A DNA stretch of 64,000 bases, from NCBI RefSeq assembly GCF_000974365.1, contig NZ_BAZW01000001.1:124001-188000 (forward strand). Reading direction: 5' to 3'. The stretch comes from Geofilum rubicundum JCM 15548. GTDB lineage: Bacteria > Bacteroidota > Bacteroidia > Bacteroidales > Marinilabiliaceae. The translations under genes and the position numbers were made by a program. Under the pieces are notes generated by a model, which saw only the letters and a program-made list of their open reading frames with translations, ran no database searches and was not told the origin of the DNA. This document shows positions 48,372-59,048 of the stretch, piece after piece; positions within the stretch are counted from its first letter, which is position 1, and every line of letters starts with the position of its first letter.

Positions 48372-49456
48372 TTAAAACAAGCGTCTGGATTTCCGGTTAT
48401 ATTTTTTGGAATCATTGATGAGCGGATTGGCTGAGTCGCTACAGGGGACTGCCGGTCGACGGCCGCCCAACCTTAGCTGTGCTTGTTGATTGAATTCAAA
48501 AATCAGTGACAGTTCATGGGCACCGGCACTTTGAAGGGCCAGGTTGCTGACGGTGATGTCGTAGCTGTAGCCAATTCTAAAGGGGCCGTATTTGTAGCTC
48601 ATTAACAGGATAATGGCATCGTGATTGATACGGCTGTCAACTTTTGAGAAAATCGGCAGGCCACGGTACCAGATGCCCAATTCAATGGGACTGTTGAGCC
48701 AGTAAAAACCGGCATCCAGCTGGTTGTAGCTGTTCTGGCGCTGAAAGCGGAAACTGGTTGAGAAGGCCCTGTCCATACCAAAGCGCTTGCGCTTTTCGGT
48801 CCAGATATTGCTCCGCCAAAAAGAACATATTTGCGGTTCAGTTGCACGCCTTCCCCTAAAAAGGAATGTTCCGGCTGTGCCAGATGGTCAATGGTGAGTC
48901 CGGCCCAAAAATAGGGACTGTAAACCAGACCTGAGGCGGCAAAGTCGATGAACTCGGTGTTCTCATTGGCCAGTCGGTCCCATGAACCCGAAGCACCGGA
49001 ACCGATCTGCTCATCGCCGAATATCAGTTTGCTGAAATCCAAGGCCCGACTGCCGTAGGCCAGTTGAATGCCGGGGACAAACTGCCATGCATCACCCAGA
49101 CGCACATTATAGGAGTATTGCAGCGCGGCATGGGTAAAGGTGAGGTTGGCACTGCCTGCCCGGTCCTGTATCAGCTGTATGCCAATGCCACTATTAAAAG
49201 GTGCAAAAAAATTGTCGAATGAAACGGCGGAGGTTGAGAAGGCCTTGGTAATGCCGGGCCACTGGTTGCGATAGGTCATGGCCAGTCGGGCACCATCGGT
49301 GGCGCCAGCCAACGATGGACTCAGATAAAGGGGGGCCGCATAAAACTGCGAAAAATGCATGTCCTGACCCCGGACCGGACCGGTCATTATTAAAAACAAT
49401 AACGGCATCCACCTTAAGGGTATCCATATATCAAATATTGCCTTCCTATTCATCAT
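48372..49456 (-). CDS. PorP/SprF-like type IX secretion membrane protein, frameshifted
   Basis: The protein begins with a leader (PLLFLIMTGPVRGQ) and the family block DMHFSQFYAAPLYLSPSLAG, then AMTYRNQWPGI, and continues as an outer-membrane beta-barrel. The frame breaks near 48812: one missing C joins KYVLFGGA to NIWTEKRKRFGMDRAFS, giving about 362 residues with the closing strand HELSLIFEFN. SprF-like proteins work with T9SS cargo of the SprB type, and a T9SS type-B cargo gene ends 10 bp upstream, so the two probably form an operon. Confidence 0.87.
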
Positions 49457-49466
49457 CCATCCCTTC

Positions 49467-52400
49467 TTATCTGATTAATGTCACATCGCCGGCCTTGATT
49501 CTTACCTGCCCGTCGGCTGTTTTGTAGCGAACCCGCCATATATAAACCCCTTGCGGCGCCAGTGTGTTGTTGTGATAGCCGTCCCATCCGATTTCAACAT
49601 CGTCGCTCTCAAAAATAATTTCGCCCCAGCGCGTAAATATTTGCAACTGATATTCTACCACTCCTTTTTGGGTGGAGGGGTAAAAGACGGTGTTGCGGGG
49701 ACTCCCATACTCGTAACGACCGCCTGAGGGGCCTTCGGGGTTGGGGGTAAAGGCGTTGGGGAAGACGACTTCTCCGCCCTGTTCTACTTTGAGAACTTCG
49801 TTGAGGGTGTAGGTGTCTTCACAACCCATTTCGCTGGTGGCGGTAAGAGCGATGCTGTATAAACCCGGTCCGCTGTATTGATGCGACGGTGCAAAGTCGG
49901 TCGAGCTATTGCCATCCCCAAAATCCCAGAGGTAGGAGACGGCATTTTCTGAGCGGTTGATAAATACGGGGCGCTCACCTGGCAGGTAAATGCCTTCGGT
50001 ATTACGTCAAACAGGGCGGTAGGGTTTTGATAAACGGTAACTATTAAATCTTCTGCGATGGATGTACCTCCGGACCGGTCGCGGTAAGTCGTACGTTATA
50101 GGTACCGGGGGTCTGGTAGGTGTGGATTGGGGAGGGGTCGTGCGACATGCGGCCATCGCCAAACTCCCATAAATAGGTGGTGGCGTCTATCGTATTATTG
50201 TAAAATGGCACCTCCAGGGGTGGGCAGCCGCTGGCGGGGTTCCCGTAGTCGATCAGCGGCGGCATGGGGTGTATCAGAACCGGATGGGTGGCCACGTCGC
50301 TGCACAATTCGTTGTAAGCGGTCAGGGTTATGGTATAGCTGCCTGAAAGTGAGTAGCTATGCGAGCCCGGATGGCGATTGGTAGAGTTGGTACCATCACC
50401 CATGTCCCACATGTATTCCCACCCTTCCCCCTGGGTGTGTTGGTGAGGGTGACTTCCCTTTGGGGCATGGTCATCTCAGTCGGTGCCACATCAAAACTGG
50501 TCTCAGGTGAGGGAAAAACAGTGACGGATGTGATGGCGGAGGCTGTGCAATTGAAAGTGTTGGTGCCAGTTACTGTTATCTCGAAACTGCGGTCGAAACT
50601 GCCTGCATTGACAAAGGTGTGTGTGATTTGCCTATCACCGGTTGCCGTGCTGCCATCGCCAAAGTCCCATTGATAATCCGACGCTCCCTGCGTGGCTGTT
50701 AATGTCACATCCAAGGGCGAACAGCCCTCTTCAGGTACTGCGGTCAGGGTGGTCCGGAAGGAAGGATAGACGGTGATAGGAACGGGGACTTCATCGCTGC
50801 AGCCAAAATCGTTTTCTGCATGAAGGGTGGCCTGGTAGGCGACGACAAAAGAATTGTTGTTCTCAAAGATATGCTGAGGGGTCGCTTCGTTGGAAGGGTC
50901 ACTGCCATCTCCAAAATCCCATTCGTATAGGGTGGCGCCCACTGATGTGTTGGCCAATTGAACCTGGAGCGGGGCGCAGCCTTCCACCGGATCGGCCGAG
51001 GCTCTGGCAATGGGCTTGGGGGCTATTTCAATCGGAAAGGTGAAGCTGTCATTACAATTGTGAGAATTATGGGCCGTCAGCGTTACGTTGTAAGTGCGCA
51101 GCTGGTCGGTCAGATTTTCATAGGTAAAAACGGGGGAGGCTTCGGTGGAAGTCACCCCTCCGCCCAACTCCCACTGGTAACTGTCGGCATTTTCGGAGAC
51201 ATTGTTAAAGGTGATTTCGTAGGGCGAACAGCCGCGTTCGGGCAGGGGATCGATCAGAGCTACGGCCTGGGGTAAAAAGGTGATGTCAACGCTGGCTTCT
51301 CCGGAGCAGGCGGCGCCGGAGGTTTCTTGCCAGGTAAAGGTATATTCCCCCGGCAAGTTCACCTGCACGTTGGTTTCCGGTGCGCCGTCATCGTCGAAAA
51401 GAGCTTCTCCGTCGCTCGCTGTCTTCTGCCATTGGCCGGAGCCCATGTCGGGTGTGGCCACTAGATCTATAGATAATCCGCAAACCGAACTGTCATTCAT
51501 TATGCCGGGTGTCGGTAACGGCGAAAAAGTAATGGTCACTTCATCGCTGTGCAGGCAGCCATTCAATTCCACACTCCAGAGAAAGGTGTAGCTGCCTGTT
51601 TCGGAAACAACAACCTCTGAGGTGGGGTCGGTCAGATCGGTAAAACTCACCGTTCCCGGTCCGGCCGCCAGGGTCCATTCACCTGCTAAAACCGGCTGCG
51701 AAGATCCTTGCAGGGTATAGCTTAATTCGCAGACCGCATCATCCTCACCGGCCGAGGCCATGGGTTGTTCTTTGACAATAATGGTGACACTGGCCATGTC
51801 TGAACAACCCATGTCATCTGTTACTTCATATGTGAATTCAAAGGTGCCCGTTTCGTCGGCCAAAAATTCCGGGTTCTCAATATCGGTAGCCGATAGCTTG
51901 TCGGCTGCGGGCCCCGTCCATTCGTGCAAGATGTAGTTGCGAGAGCCCCCGTCCAATATAGGGGTAAGGGTGGTGGGGGTGTTTTGGCAGACTTCCACGT
52001 TGGGTGGACTAAAAGTGATTTCTACGGGTTCTACGCCGATGGATATGGGAAGGTTGGAGCGGCAGTTTTGGTCATCCGTCACCCGGAAGGTCATGTCGTA
52101 ATCCCCGACTGTGGTGGTTTCAAATAGGGGGTTGGTGATGCTGGTGCTGCTGAGGGGAGTGGTGTCTCCCGTCCAGTTGATGACATAAGGTTCGGTGCCC
52201 CCGGTAATATTGACTTCCAATTGCTTGTTGAGTCCGGGACACAAATAGACCGGCGTCCCGTCGGTCAGCGATAAGTCGGGCGCTTCAAACACTTCTATGT
52301 CGGTGGTGCCAGTGGCGGTGCAACCGGCGTCACTGGTCACGACATATTCAATGGTGTGAACGCCGGCACCGGCGGCCTCCGGACTGAAAAGTCCGGCAAA

Positions 52401-53365
52401 CTCGTCAATGATCCCGGTTCCGCTCCACATGCCGCCGGTGGTGGCAGGTGTCAGATTAAGGGCTGTTTCGTTGTCACAGAAGGGGCCCACGGCGGTAATG
52501 GAACCATCGGGCAGGGCTACGATGAGTGCCATGGCCGTGGTGATTACCGGTGGGTGATCGCCGTTAACGGGGTCGGCCGGCGGACCGGGAATGGTCGGAT
52601 CATCGTAAGGATTGCACTGGTTCCAGTTGCGGAGGGTGACTTCAAAGAAATCGCCTACGGCATAATAATCCGGAATGTAAATTTCCATGGACTGGTTCAT
52701 GGGTGGCACGGGACCTTCAATGGGTTGAGGCGTTTTTTCTATAGGGCCGGTGAAAGGGTAGGCGCGTACGGCTCCGCCGACGAGGGCGTCCGGAATGTTG
52801 GTGCCTCCTGTGCCATAGATCCATTGTATCCAGCGACTTTCGGTGTTTTTCCGGTCTTCTTCGAGGGGCGGCACACAGTTCCACTGGCTCGCATCGCTAA
52901 AGGTCACGGTGCCATCGTTGCCCAGACAAATGGGAAAGACTTCCGGGTCAATACTCATAACCCCGCCATTCTCGTCATCCACATCCCAGACGGTGACCTG
53001 CTGGGTCTGGACCGAGCTGGTACACAACACCCCTTCGATCATCAACATGGTTTTTGTGACGTAGTTGCACTTATCGCCCCCTTTCGGATAGGTATGTGAT
53101 ACGGTTGTTTCATACATATCTTCACTTGCGTTGTAGGTGGGAGATACTGTTTCTGTGGTGCCGTCGTCCCAGTCAATGTATATTTTTACATCGGCGCCTG
53201 TGTATTTTAATTGCCTATATTTAATATCCCAGGTAGCGATTGCCGGAGCGCAGGCTTATCCTGCACAATATCGTTCCCCCTAGAACCATAATCACAGTTT
53301 TGCGCCTCTAATCCGGCACTTCCAAAAACTGCAATCAATATCCAGCAAATAAAAATCTTTTTCAC
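49467..53365 (-). CDS. Large PKD-repeat protein with T9SS type-B (gliding motility-associated) C-terminal domain, frame broken four times
   Basis: A GTG start at 53365 gives the signal peptide MKKIFICWILIAVFGSAGLE. The body of about 1300 residues contains several PKD/Ig-like modules (YEWDFGDGSDPSNEATPQHI, YQWDFGDGSTATGDRQITH, YLWEFGDGRMSHDPSPIHT). The C terminus has VVFPNAFTPN, FTRWGEIIFESDD and GVYIWRVRYK, the gliding-motility-associated (type-B sorting) domain. Frame breaks near 53256, 50440, 50065 and 50003 are each repaired by one extra base and restore PKD-like sequence. It should be exported by the type IX system and anchored through the SprF-like partner. It may serve adhesion or motility. 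Confidence 0.85.
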
Positions 53366-53619
53366 GTGGGTCGGTTTTTTAATGGTTACAATTAGTCAGG
53401 TGTTGGGAGGCGGGCGCTTAAATAAGCCAGGTCTTTGATGGGGTGATTGGTCTTCGTAATAGGTTTCTATAAGTTCAGGTATTTTAATGAATATGTCAAA
53501 TATCAACTTTGGAAATGAGTTTGATCATTTTTTTATTGATGCCTGAAACTGAACTTGTAATAAGGATTTGGGGACTGGGAGGAAGATTTGTATTTAGCAA
53601 AATCTTAATATAATAACGT

Positions 53620-54531
53620 ATGATTCACCGACTCATTGCACGGATGTTGCCCTTTTTGCCGAAAAAAGTGGTTTGGCTTTTTTCGCGCCGCTACATATCA
53701 GGGATTCATTTGGAAGATGCTGTTAAAGCTGCCATAGATCTGGACCAAAACGGGGCATGGGCAACCGTCGACCATCTGGGTGAATTCATCACGGAACTGG
53801 CGCAGGTGGCTGAGGCCCGCGAAGCGTGCCTCAATGCACTGGAGCTATTGGCCCGGGAAGATCTGAACGTGACTTGTTCTTTGAAGCCCACCAGTTTTGG
53901 CTTGCTGATCAATTTTGATTTCTGTTATCAGGCCGTCCGCGAGGTGGTGATGCGCGCCGGGGAATTGGGAAAAATGGTGCGTATTGATATGGAAGACGCG
54001 ACCTGTGTGGATCGGGAGTTGGAATTGTACCGCCGGCTTCATGCTGAATTTCCCAAAAATGTGGGCATTGTTATTCAAAGTTACCTGCGTCGTACCGCAG
54101 ATGATTTAATTAAGCTGGCCAGCTGGCATTCTGATAAAACGCCGGTGAACGTTCGTTTGTGCAAGGGAATTTATCAGGAGTCGGAAGTCATTGCCTATAA
54201 AAAGCGGGATGAAATCAATGAGCGGTACCTGGCTGATTTGACGTTTTTATTCAGCCATGGCATCTACGTGGGTATTGCCACGCACGATAAGTTTCTGGTC
54301 AGGGGGGCCTACGATTTGATCGAAAACTTTGGGCTTTCTCCCGACCAATATGAATTTCAGATGTTGTTTGGTGTTACACCGGAATTGCGTGCTGAGATTA
54401 TTGGCCATGGGCACCACATGCGGGTTTATGTGCCGTATGGGCGCGACTGGTTCGGCTATTCGACCCGGCGCTTGCGCGAGAATCCGAAGATGGTGGGGCA
54501 AATCATCAAGGCGCTATTTATAAGGGGGTAG
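53620..54531 (+). CDS. Proline dehydrogenase family protein
   Basis: This FAD enzyme of the PutA/ProDH (beta-alpha)8 fold oxidises proline to pyrroline-5-carboxylate. Family blocks seen are SLKPTSFGLLI, MVRIDMEDATCVDRELELYR, GIVIQSYLRRT, VRLCKGIYQES, GIATHDKFLV, EFQMLFGV and RVYVPYGRDWFGYSTRRL. At 303 residues it is the short monofunctional form. No pyrroline-5-carboxylate dehydrogenase gene is in the window. Confidence 0.92.
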   Translation: MIHRLIARMLPFLPKKVVWLFSRRYISGIHLEDAVKAAIDLDQNGAWATVDHLGEFITELAQVAEAREACLNALELLAREDLNVTCSLKPTSFGLLINFDFCYQAVREVVMRAGELGKMVRIDMEDATCVDRELELYRRLHAEFPKNVGIVIQSYLRRTADDLIKLASWHSDKTPVNVRLCKGIYQESEVIAYKKRDEINERYLADLTFLFSHGIYVGIATHDKFLVRGAYDLIENFGLSPDQYEFQMLFGVTPELRAEIIGHGHHMRVYVPYGRDWFGYSTRRLRENPKMVGQIIKALFIRG

Positions 54532-54613
54532 GAAAAGGGAAGGGGAGAAAGGGTAGGAAGGGTGGAACGGGTGGATAGGGTTGAAAAAGGTTTAGGGTTG
54601 ATTGTTTAGGGGG

Positions 54614-55909
54614 TTAGAATTTTTTGGTGATGCGGGGGTACATGAGGGTGAGGGCCAGACTTCGGGAGCCCATGAACAATACCATGCTCAGCCAAATGGC
54701 GTGGTTGCCCATGTAGGGGTGGAGCAGGTAAAAGGGAAGGAAGAAGAAAAACACTGCGGCCAGTACAACGGAGTTGCGCATGGCTTTGGAGGCCGTGATG
54801 CCAATGAACACGCCATCCCAGATAAAGGAACCAAAACTGGCCAAAGGGATGAGAATGACCCAGAAAAGATAATTGCTGCCTTTATCCAATACAATTTCTT
54901 GTTCGGTAAAAAGTTGCAACAGGGTGTCTCCCATTAACGCGTAGCCCAAGGTGAAAAGCACTGCAAAACCAAAACCCCATTTTAGAAGGAGTCGGACTGT
55001 TTTGTTGAGGTTTTTTCGGTCGCTGGCACCGAAAAACTTGCCAACAAGGGCTTCTCCGGCGTATGCAAAGCCGTCCAGGAAATAGGAAAATAAAAAGAGA
55101 TACTGCAAAAGCACACTGTTGATGGCCAGGGTTACGTCGCCTATTCCGGCCGACCGGGAGGTGAAAAAGGTGAAGACAAAGATGATGAACAGGGTGCGAA
55201 TGAAGATGTTGCCGCTGACATCCAAAAAGTGACGCAGGTGACTGAGCAGGGGGGCTATTTTTAAAGTGAAATGGGGCACGATCCATCGATACTTCCTGAA
55301 GAACAGGAGGATGGCCAGGAGAAGACCGGCGTATTGCCCACAGACCGACCCCAAAGCGACACCCTGGGCTTGCATGTTAAAGTGCTGCACAAAGATGAAA
55401 CTGGTGAGGATATTGACAAGGTTGACGGTGATGGCGATGGCCATGGGGTAGAGGGCATTTTGCATGCCCAGAAACCATCCGTACATCACCATTAAGGAGA
55501 TGGCTGCCGGAGCGGCCCATATTCTTACGAAGAAATAGTCCTGAGCGATGGCCTTGACTTCTGCACTGCCCTCGAGCAGCCAAAAGCTGAAATGGGCCAA
55601 GGGAACCTGCAACAGCAGTAGCAATAGGGAGCCGGTAACCGAAATGAGCAGACCCCGCTCCAGTACCAGGGCCATCTCGCTTTGGTCGTTCCTGCCAAAA
55701 GTTTGTGCGGCCACGCCACTAATGCTCATGCGCAAAAATGCAAAACCCCAATAAACGAAATTGAATATAACGCCGCCGAGCGCCACGGCCCCCATAAAGT
55801 GGACCGAGTCCTGATGCCCCATTAAATACATATCCACCATGCCCAACAGGGGAACCGTAAGGTTGGTAAGTATGTTGGGGATGGCGAGTCGGATGATCTG
55901 TCTGTTCAC
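54614..55909 (-). CDS. MATE family efflux transporter (DinF-like)
   Basis: This is a 431-residue, twelve-helix sodium- or proton-coupled exporter. The N-terminal blocks IPNILTNLTVPLLGMVDMY and GVAAQTFGRNDQSEM, and the middle block FFLDGFAYAGEALVGKFFGA, fit the DinF branch of the MATE family. DinF proteins are thought to export toxic compounds and relieve oxidative stress. It converges with the proline dehydrogenase gene, leaving an 82-bp G-rich gap. Confidence 0.9.
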   Translation of the reverse strand: MNRQIIRLAIPNILTNLTVPLLGMVDMYLMGHQDSVHFMGAVALGGVIFNFVYWGFAFLRMSISGVAAQTFGRNDQSEMALVLERGLLISVTGSLLLLLLQVPLAHFSFWLLEGSAEVKAIAQDYFFVRIWAAPAAISLMVMYGWFLGMQNALYPMAIAITVNLVNILTSFIFVQHFNMQAQGVALGSVCGQYAGLLLAILLFFRKYRWIVPHFTLKIAPLLSHLRHFLDVSGNIFIRTLFIIFVFTFFTSRSAGIGDVTLAINSVLLQYLFLFSYFLDGFAYAGEALVGKFFGASDRKNLNKTVRLLLKWGFGFAVLFTLGYALMGDTLLQLFTEQEIVLDKGSNYLFWVILIPLASFGSFIWDGVFIGITASKAMRNSVVLAAVFFFFLPFYLLHPYMGNHAIWLSMVLFMGSRSLALTLMYPRITKKF

Positions 55910-56061
55910 TTTTTCGTGCCCTTATTATTCTGGTGCAAAAATAGCAATTTGTTCCACCTTCCCTGAACATTTCACTAAATAGTCTGTTTGTTATAAAGAA
56001 TCAGTCTTGATAATGACCGATCGTTTATTTTATACCAAGTTGAATTTAAAAAATACGAATT

Positions 56062-56661
56062 ATGGCTTTTGAATTACCGAAACTCGATTATGCATACAAT
56101 GCATTAGAGCCGAACATTGATGCAGCAACGATGGAGATACACCATACCAAACATCACGCTGCCTATACCGATAAGTTAAATGGCGCATTAGAAGGTGAAG
56201 ATGCCAAACTGAGCATTGAAGCTTTGATGGCCGACGTTTCGAAGCGCAGCGTTGCGGTTCGCAACAATGGTGGTGGCTTTTACAACCACAACTTATTCTG
56301 GAAGGTGATTGGTCCCGACGGTAACGGAAAACCCAAAGGGGAGTTATTAACCGCCATTGAGCAAAGTTTTGGCTCATTTGATAGTTTCAAGGAAGAATTC
56401 AGCAATGCAGCTGCCACGCGCTTCGGCTCCGGCTGGGCCTGGCTGGTAAAGCAGCCCGGTGGCAAATTGGTGGTCAGTTCCACCCCTAATCAGGACAATC
56501 CCTTAATGGATGTGGCCGAGGTTAAAGGTACGCCCATTCTTGGACTGGATGTGTGGGAACATGCTTACTATCTGAACTATCAGAACCGTCGTCCCGAATA
56601 CATTCAGGCTTTCTGGAATGTGGTGAACTGGGATGAGGTAGCCAAGCGATTTTTGGCCTAA
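56062..56661 (+). CDS. sodA: Superoxide dismutase, Mn-type signature
   Basis: This 199-residue cytosolic dismutase has the Fe/Mn-family metal ligands: His in HHTKHHAAY, His in [11 protein letters not shown], and Asp and His in [13 protein letters not shown]. The metal-discriminating positions GGGFYN and TPNQDNPL match MnSOD (Gly pair and the NQD Gln). The family can be cambialistic, so the metal is a prediction. A second SOD gene follows 152 bp later, with a terminator between them. Confidence 0.93.
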   Translation: MAFELPKLDYAYNALEPNIDAATMEIHHTKHHAAYTDKLNGALEGEDAKLSIEALMADVSKRSVAVRNNGGGFYNHNLFWKVIGPDGNGKPKGELLTAIEQSFGSFDSFKEEFSNAAATRFGSGWAWLVKQPGGKLVVSSTPNQDNPLMDVAEVKGTPILGLDVWEHAYYLNYQNRRPEYIQAFWNVVNWDEVAKRFLA

Positions 56662-56704
56662 CAAAACCTTCAGGTTTTGTTAAATGACATGGTTTTATGT
56701 GGGT

Positions 56705-56737
56705 AAAAGGGCGCTCTTTTTGAAGAGCGCCTTTTTT
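56705..56737 (+). terminator. Terminator between the two SOD genes
   Basis: GCGCTCTT (56711-56718) pairs with 56723-56730 with flanking A/T pairs and a T6 tail. A second small hairpin lies just after the stop codon at 56661-56680. Confidence 0.85.
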
Positions 56738-56774
56738 CGCTACCACCGCTATTTCCTTTTTCTGAATATTTGGC

Positions 56775-56782
56775 TAATTTTG
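56775..56782 (+). promoter_or_regulatory. Putative -7 element of the second SOD gene
   Basis: TAATTTTG fits TAnnTTTG 32 bp before the start codon, after the terminator, suggesting separate transcription. Confidence 0.4.
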
Positions 56783-56813
56783 GCTATGATGTAAATATTT
56801 AAAAATATCAGCC

Positions 56814-57389
56814 ATGACATTTAAATTACCAGAATTGCCGTACACATTGGATGCCCTTGAGCCCAATATTTCGAAAAAGACGCTGGAATTCCATTACGGA
56901 AAGCACCACCAGACCTATGTGACCAACCTCAACAATTTAGTTGCAGGGACTGAATTTGAGACGGCCGATCTTGAAACCATTGTAAAGAAAGCCGAAGGCG
57001 GTATTTTTAATAATGGGGCTCAAGTGTGGAACCATACTTTTTACTTCATGTCGCTTTCACCCAATGGCGGGGGTGCCCCCACCGGTGCTCTGGCAGATGC
57101 CATTAACAAAGAGTTTTCATCGTTTGAGAAGTTTAAAGAGTCCTTTTCTCAGGCAGCTGCCACACTTTTTGGCTCCGGCTGGGCCTGGCTGGTAAAGAAG
57201 GCGGATGGTTCTCTCGAAATCATTAAAGAGAGTAATGCAGGCAATCCTTTGAGGAAGGGACTGACGCCTATTTTGACTTGTGATGTGTGGGAGCATGCCT
57301 ATTATCTGGACTATCAAAATAAGCGTCCCGACTATGTCAAAGGGTTTTGGGAGGTGATCGACTGGAAGGTAGTTGGTGCGCGTTTTTAA
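56814..57389 (+). CDS. sodB: Superoxide dismutase, Fe-type signature
   Basis: This 191-residue dismutase has the same ligands as its neighbour: His in [10 protein letters not shown], His in WNHTFYF, and Asp and His in [13 protein letters not shown]. The discriminating positions are Fe-like: [13 protein letters not shown] carries Gln beside the metal, and SNAGNPL has Ala-Gly where the first SOD has NQD. Having both types side by side may allow use of whichever metal is available. Confidence 0.93.
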   Translation: MTFKLPELPYTLDALEPNISKKTLEFHYGKHHQTYVTNLNNLVAGTEFETADLETIVKKAEGGIFNNGAQVWNHTFYFMSLSPNGGGAPTGALADAINKEFSSFEKFKESFSQAAATLFGSGWAWLVKKADGSLEIIKESNAGNPLRKGLTPILTCDVWEHAYYLDYQNKRPDYVKGFWEVIDWKVVGARF

Positions 57390-57395
57390 TTTTTT

Positions 57396-57429
57396 TTTGC
57401 GGTTCCCCTGCCATTTTGCCTTATATTTG
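57396..57429 (+). promoter_or_regulatory. Putative promoter of folE
   Basis: TTTG (57396-57399), a 22-bp spacer and TATATTTG (57422-57429) approximate the Bacteroidota -33/-7 pattern. Confidence 0.45.
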
Positions 57430-57541
57430 AAGAATTTTATAAAGTTTCATAACCAAAAGCACCCTTTTGTTGTTATATTATTTGTAGTTAAATGTTGAAC
57501 ACTTTTGGTTCATGGAAACGGTTTTTTTAATTTGAAACTAT

Positions 57542-58165
57542 ATGGAATTTTCTTTGAATAATGGCAAAGGATATGTGAAGGTGGAATCCTACGATGATGA
57601 AACCACCCATCAATTGGCCCGGGTTTATGAGCAGTCTTTGCGACTGCTGGGGGAAGACCCTACACGTGAGGGGCTTGAGAAAACCCCGATAAGAGTCGCT
57701 AAGGCCATGCAGTTTTTAACCCAGGGGTACAATATGAAACCCGATGAGATCATTCGCTCTGCCATGTTCAGGGAAGATTATCAGCAGATGGTGGTGGTTA
57801 AAGACATTGAATTGTATTCTATGTGTGAACACCACATGCTTCCCTTTTTTGGCAAAGCGCATGTGGCTTATATTCCGAGGCATCATATCACCGGATTGAG
57901 TAAAATTGCCCGGGTGGTGGAGGCTTTTGCCCGACGCCTGCAAGTGCAGGAGCGACTAACCACTCAGATTAAGGATTGTATTCAGACTACCCTGAACCCC
58001 TTGGGTGTGGCAGTGGTCATTGAAGCGCAGCACATGTGCATGCAAATGCGGGGGGTTCAGAAACAACACTCGGTGACCACCACTTCTGATTTTACAGGGG
58101 CCTTTTTGAAGAATCTGGCGACCCGAGATGAATTTTTCAACATCATAGGTTCCCGACTTCACTGA
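57542..58165 (+). CDS. folE: GTP cyclohydrolase I
   Basis: FolE converts GTP to 7,8-dihydroneopterin triphosphate, the first step of folate and pterin synthesis. The zinc ligands and catalytic residues are visible in [20 protein letters not shown] and in [39 protein letters not shown] is the family N-terminal block. The 207-residue length is standard. Its stop overlaps the convergent DUF4249 gene by 7 bp. Confidence 0.95.
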   Translation: MEFSLNNGKGYVKVESYDDETTHQLARVYEQSLRLLGEDPTREGLEKTPIRVAKAMQFLTQGYNMKPDEIIRSAMFREDYQQMVVVKDIELYSMCEHHMLPFFGKAHVAYIPRHHITGLSKIARVVEAFARRLQVQERLTTQIKDCIQTTLNPLGVAVVIEAQHMCMQMRGVQKQHSVTTTSDFTGAFLKNLATRDEFFNIIGSRLH

Positions 58166-59046
58166 TTGTGAATTTCTGAGTCGAAAATGATTTCGAACTC
58201 AGAAATGGCCGTTATGGCAAATATACCCAGGGCATGGCCGCTGATGTTCCCCGGAACATTGGCGGGAGGTCCTGTAAACAGCGGTGCGCCGGTACTGATT
58301 TCCTGATGAATGGCATAGATGAAATCGTAATAGCTTTCGGTGATGGATATGAGCTGGAGGGCTACCCTATCGTCATCGGAAAATTGGGATTGGTTATTGC
58401 TGGCATCTATGCTGTGTACCCAAACACCGTTGACATAATTGCCATTGAACAACTGGTCGTTGCTGATACGCATGTCATCTGGCCGACGGGTGACGGTATA
58501 GTCGTTTTGTACCACCTTGAACTGATAAAAATTTTCAACCTCCGGCGGGTCCTGAAAAAAGGCAAGCATTTGCCACGTTTCCCGAATGCCGTTGTAGCGA
58601 ATCTGTGCTGAATCCAGCGGCACCACTTCCGGCACAAGAGCAGAGGCACGATGGGTTTCCATGGTTCCGTTTCCCTTTAAATCAACATGACTTATTTTTA
58701 AATGAATGGTTTCTCCGGGCACCAGAATTTCCGGTCTGGCTTCGGCATAGTAATGACCTGAGAGCAGACTGTCTTCTTCGAGTGTCAAACGTTGGTTGGT
58801 GCGTTCATGAATGATTTCAACGTGGGCGTGGTTGACCGGAGGGGCTGCCTCGGTCGCGAAGTAGGGAGCCGATCTGGATAGTTTAACCACGAAGAACCGG
58901 TCCTGATTGCTAAGGATGGCATCAACGACCAGTCGTTCCGTGTCGGTGTTCAGATCCAGTTCGATTATTTCGGTGCAGCGCGTCATCCCGCCCAATAAGA
59001 GGAGGAGCAGTAGGCTTCTGACCATATGGAATAGGTTGGACGGCAT
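58159..59046 (-). CDS. DUF4249 domain lipoprotein
   Basis: A lipobox-like GGMTRC (Cys24) follows a leucine-rich leader ([13 protein letters not shown]). The mature 270 residues fit the DUF4249 family, with [20 protein letters not shown] and the C-terminal [11 protein letters not shown]. The function of the family is unknown, but its genes are regularly paired with a TonB-dependent receptor, as here (gap 2 bp). It may assist the receptor at the cell surface. Confidence 0.85.
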   Translation of the reverse strand: MPSNLFHMVRSLLLLLLLGGMTRCTEIIELDLNTDTERLVVDAILSNQDRFFVVKLSRSAPYFATEAAPPVNHAHVEIIHERTNQRLTLEEDSLLSGHYYAEARPEILVPGETIHLKISHVDLKGNGTMETHRASALVPEVVPLDSAQIRYNGIRETWQMLAFFQDPPEVENFYQFKVVQNDYTVTRRPDDMRISNDQLFNGNYVNGVWVHSIDASNNQSQFSDDDRVALQLISITESYYDFIYAIHQEISTGAPLFTGPPANVPGNISGHALGIFAITAISEFEIIFDSEIHNQ

Positions 59047-59048
59047 GT

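Noticed and set aside
52356-53099. 247-residue open frame on the plus strand opposite the PKD protein
   Set aside because: It mirrors the coding strand of a conserved secreted protein and has no family motif.
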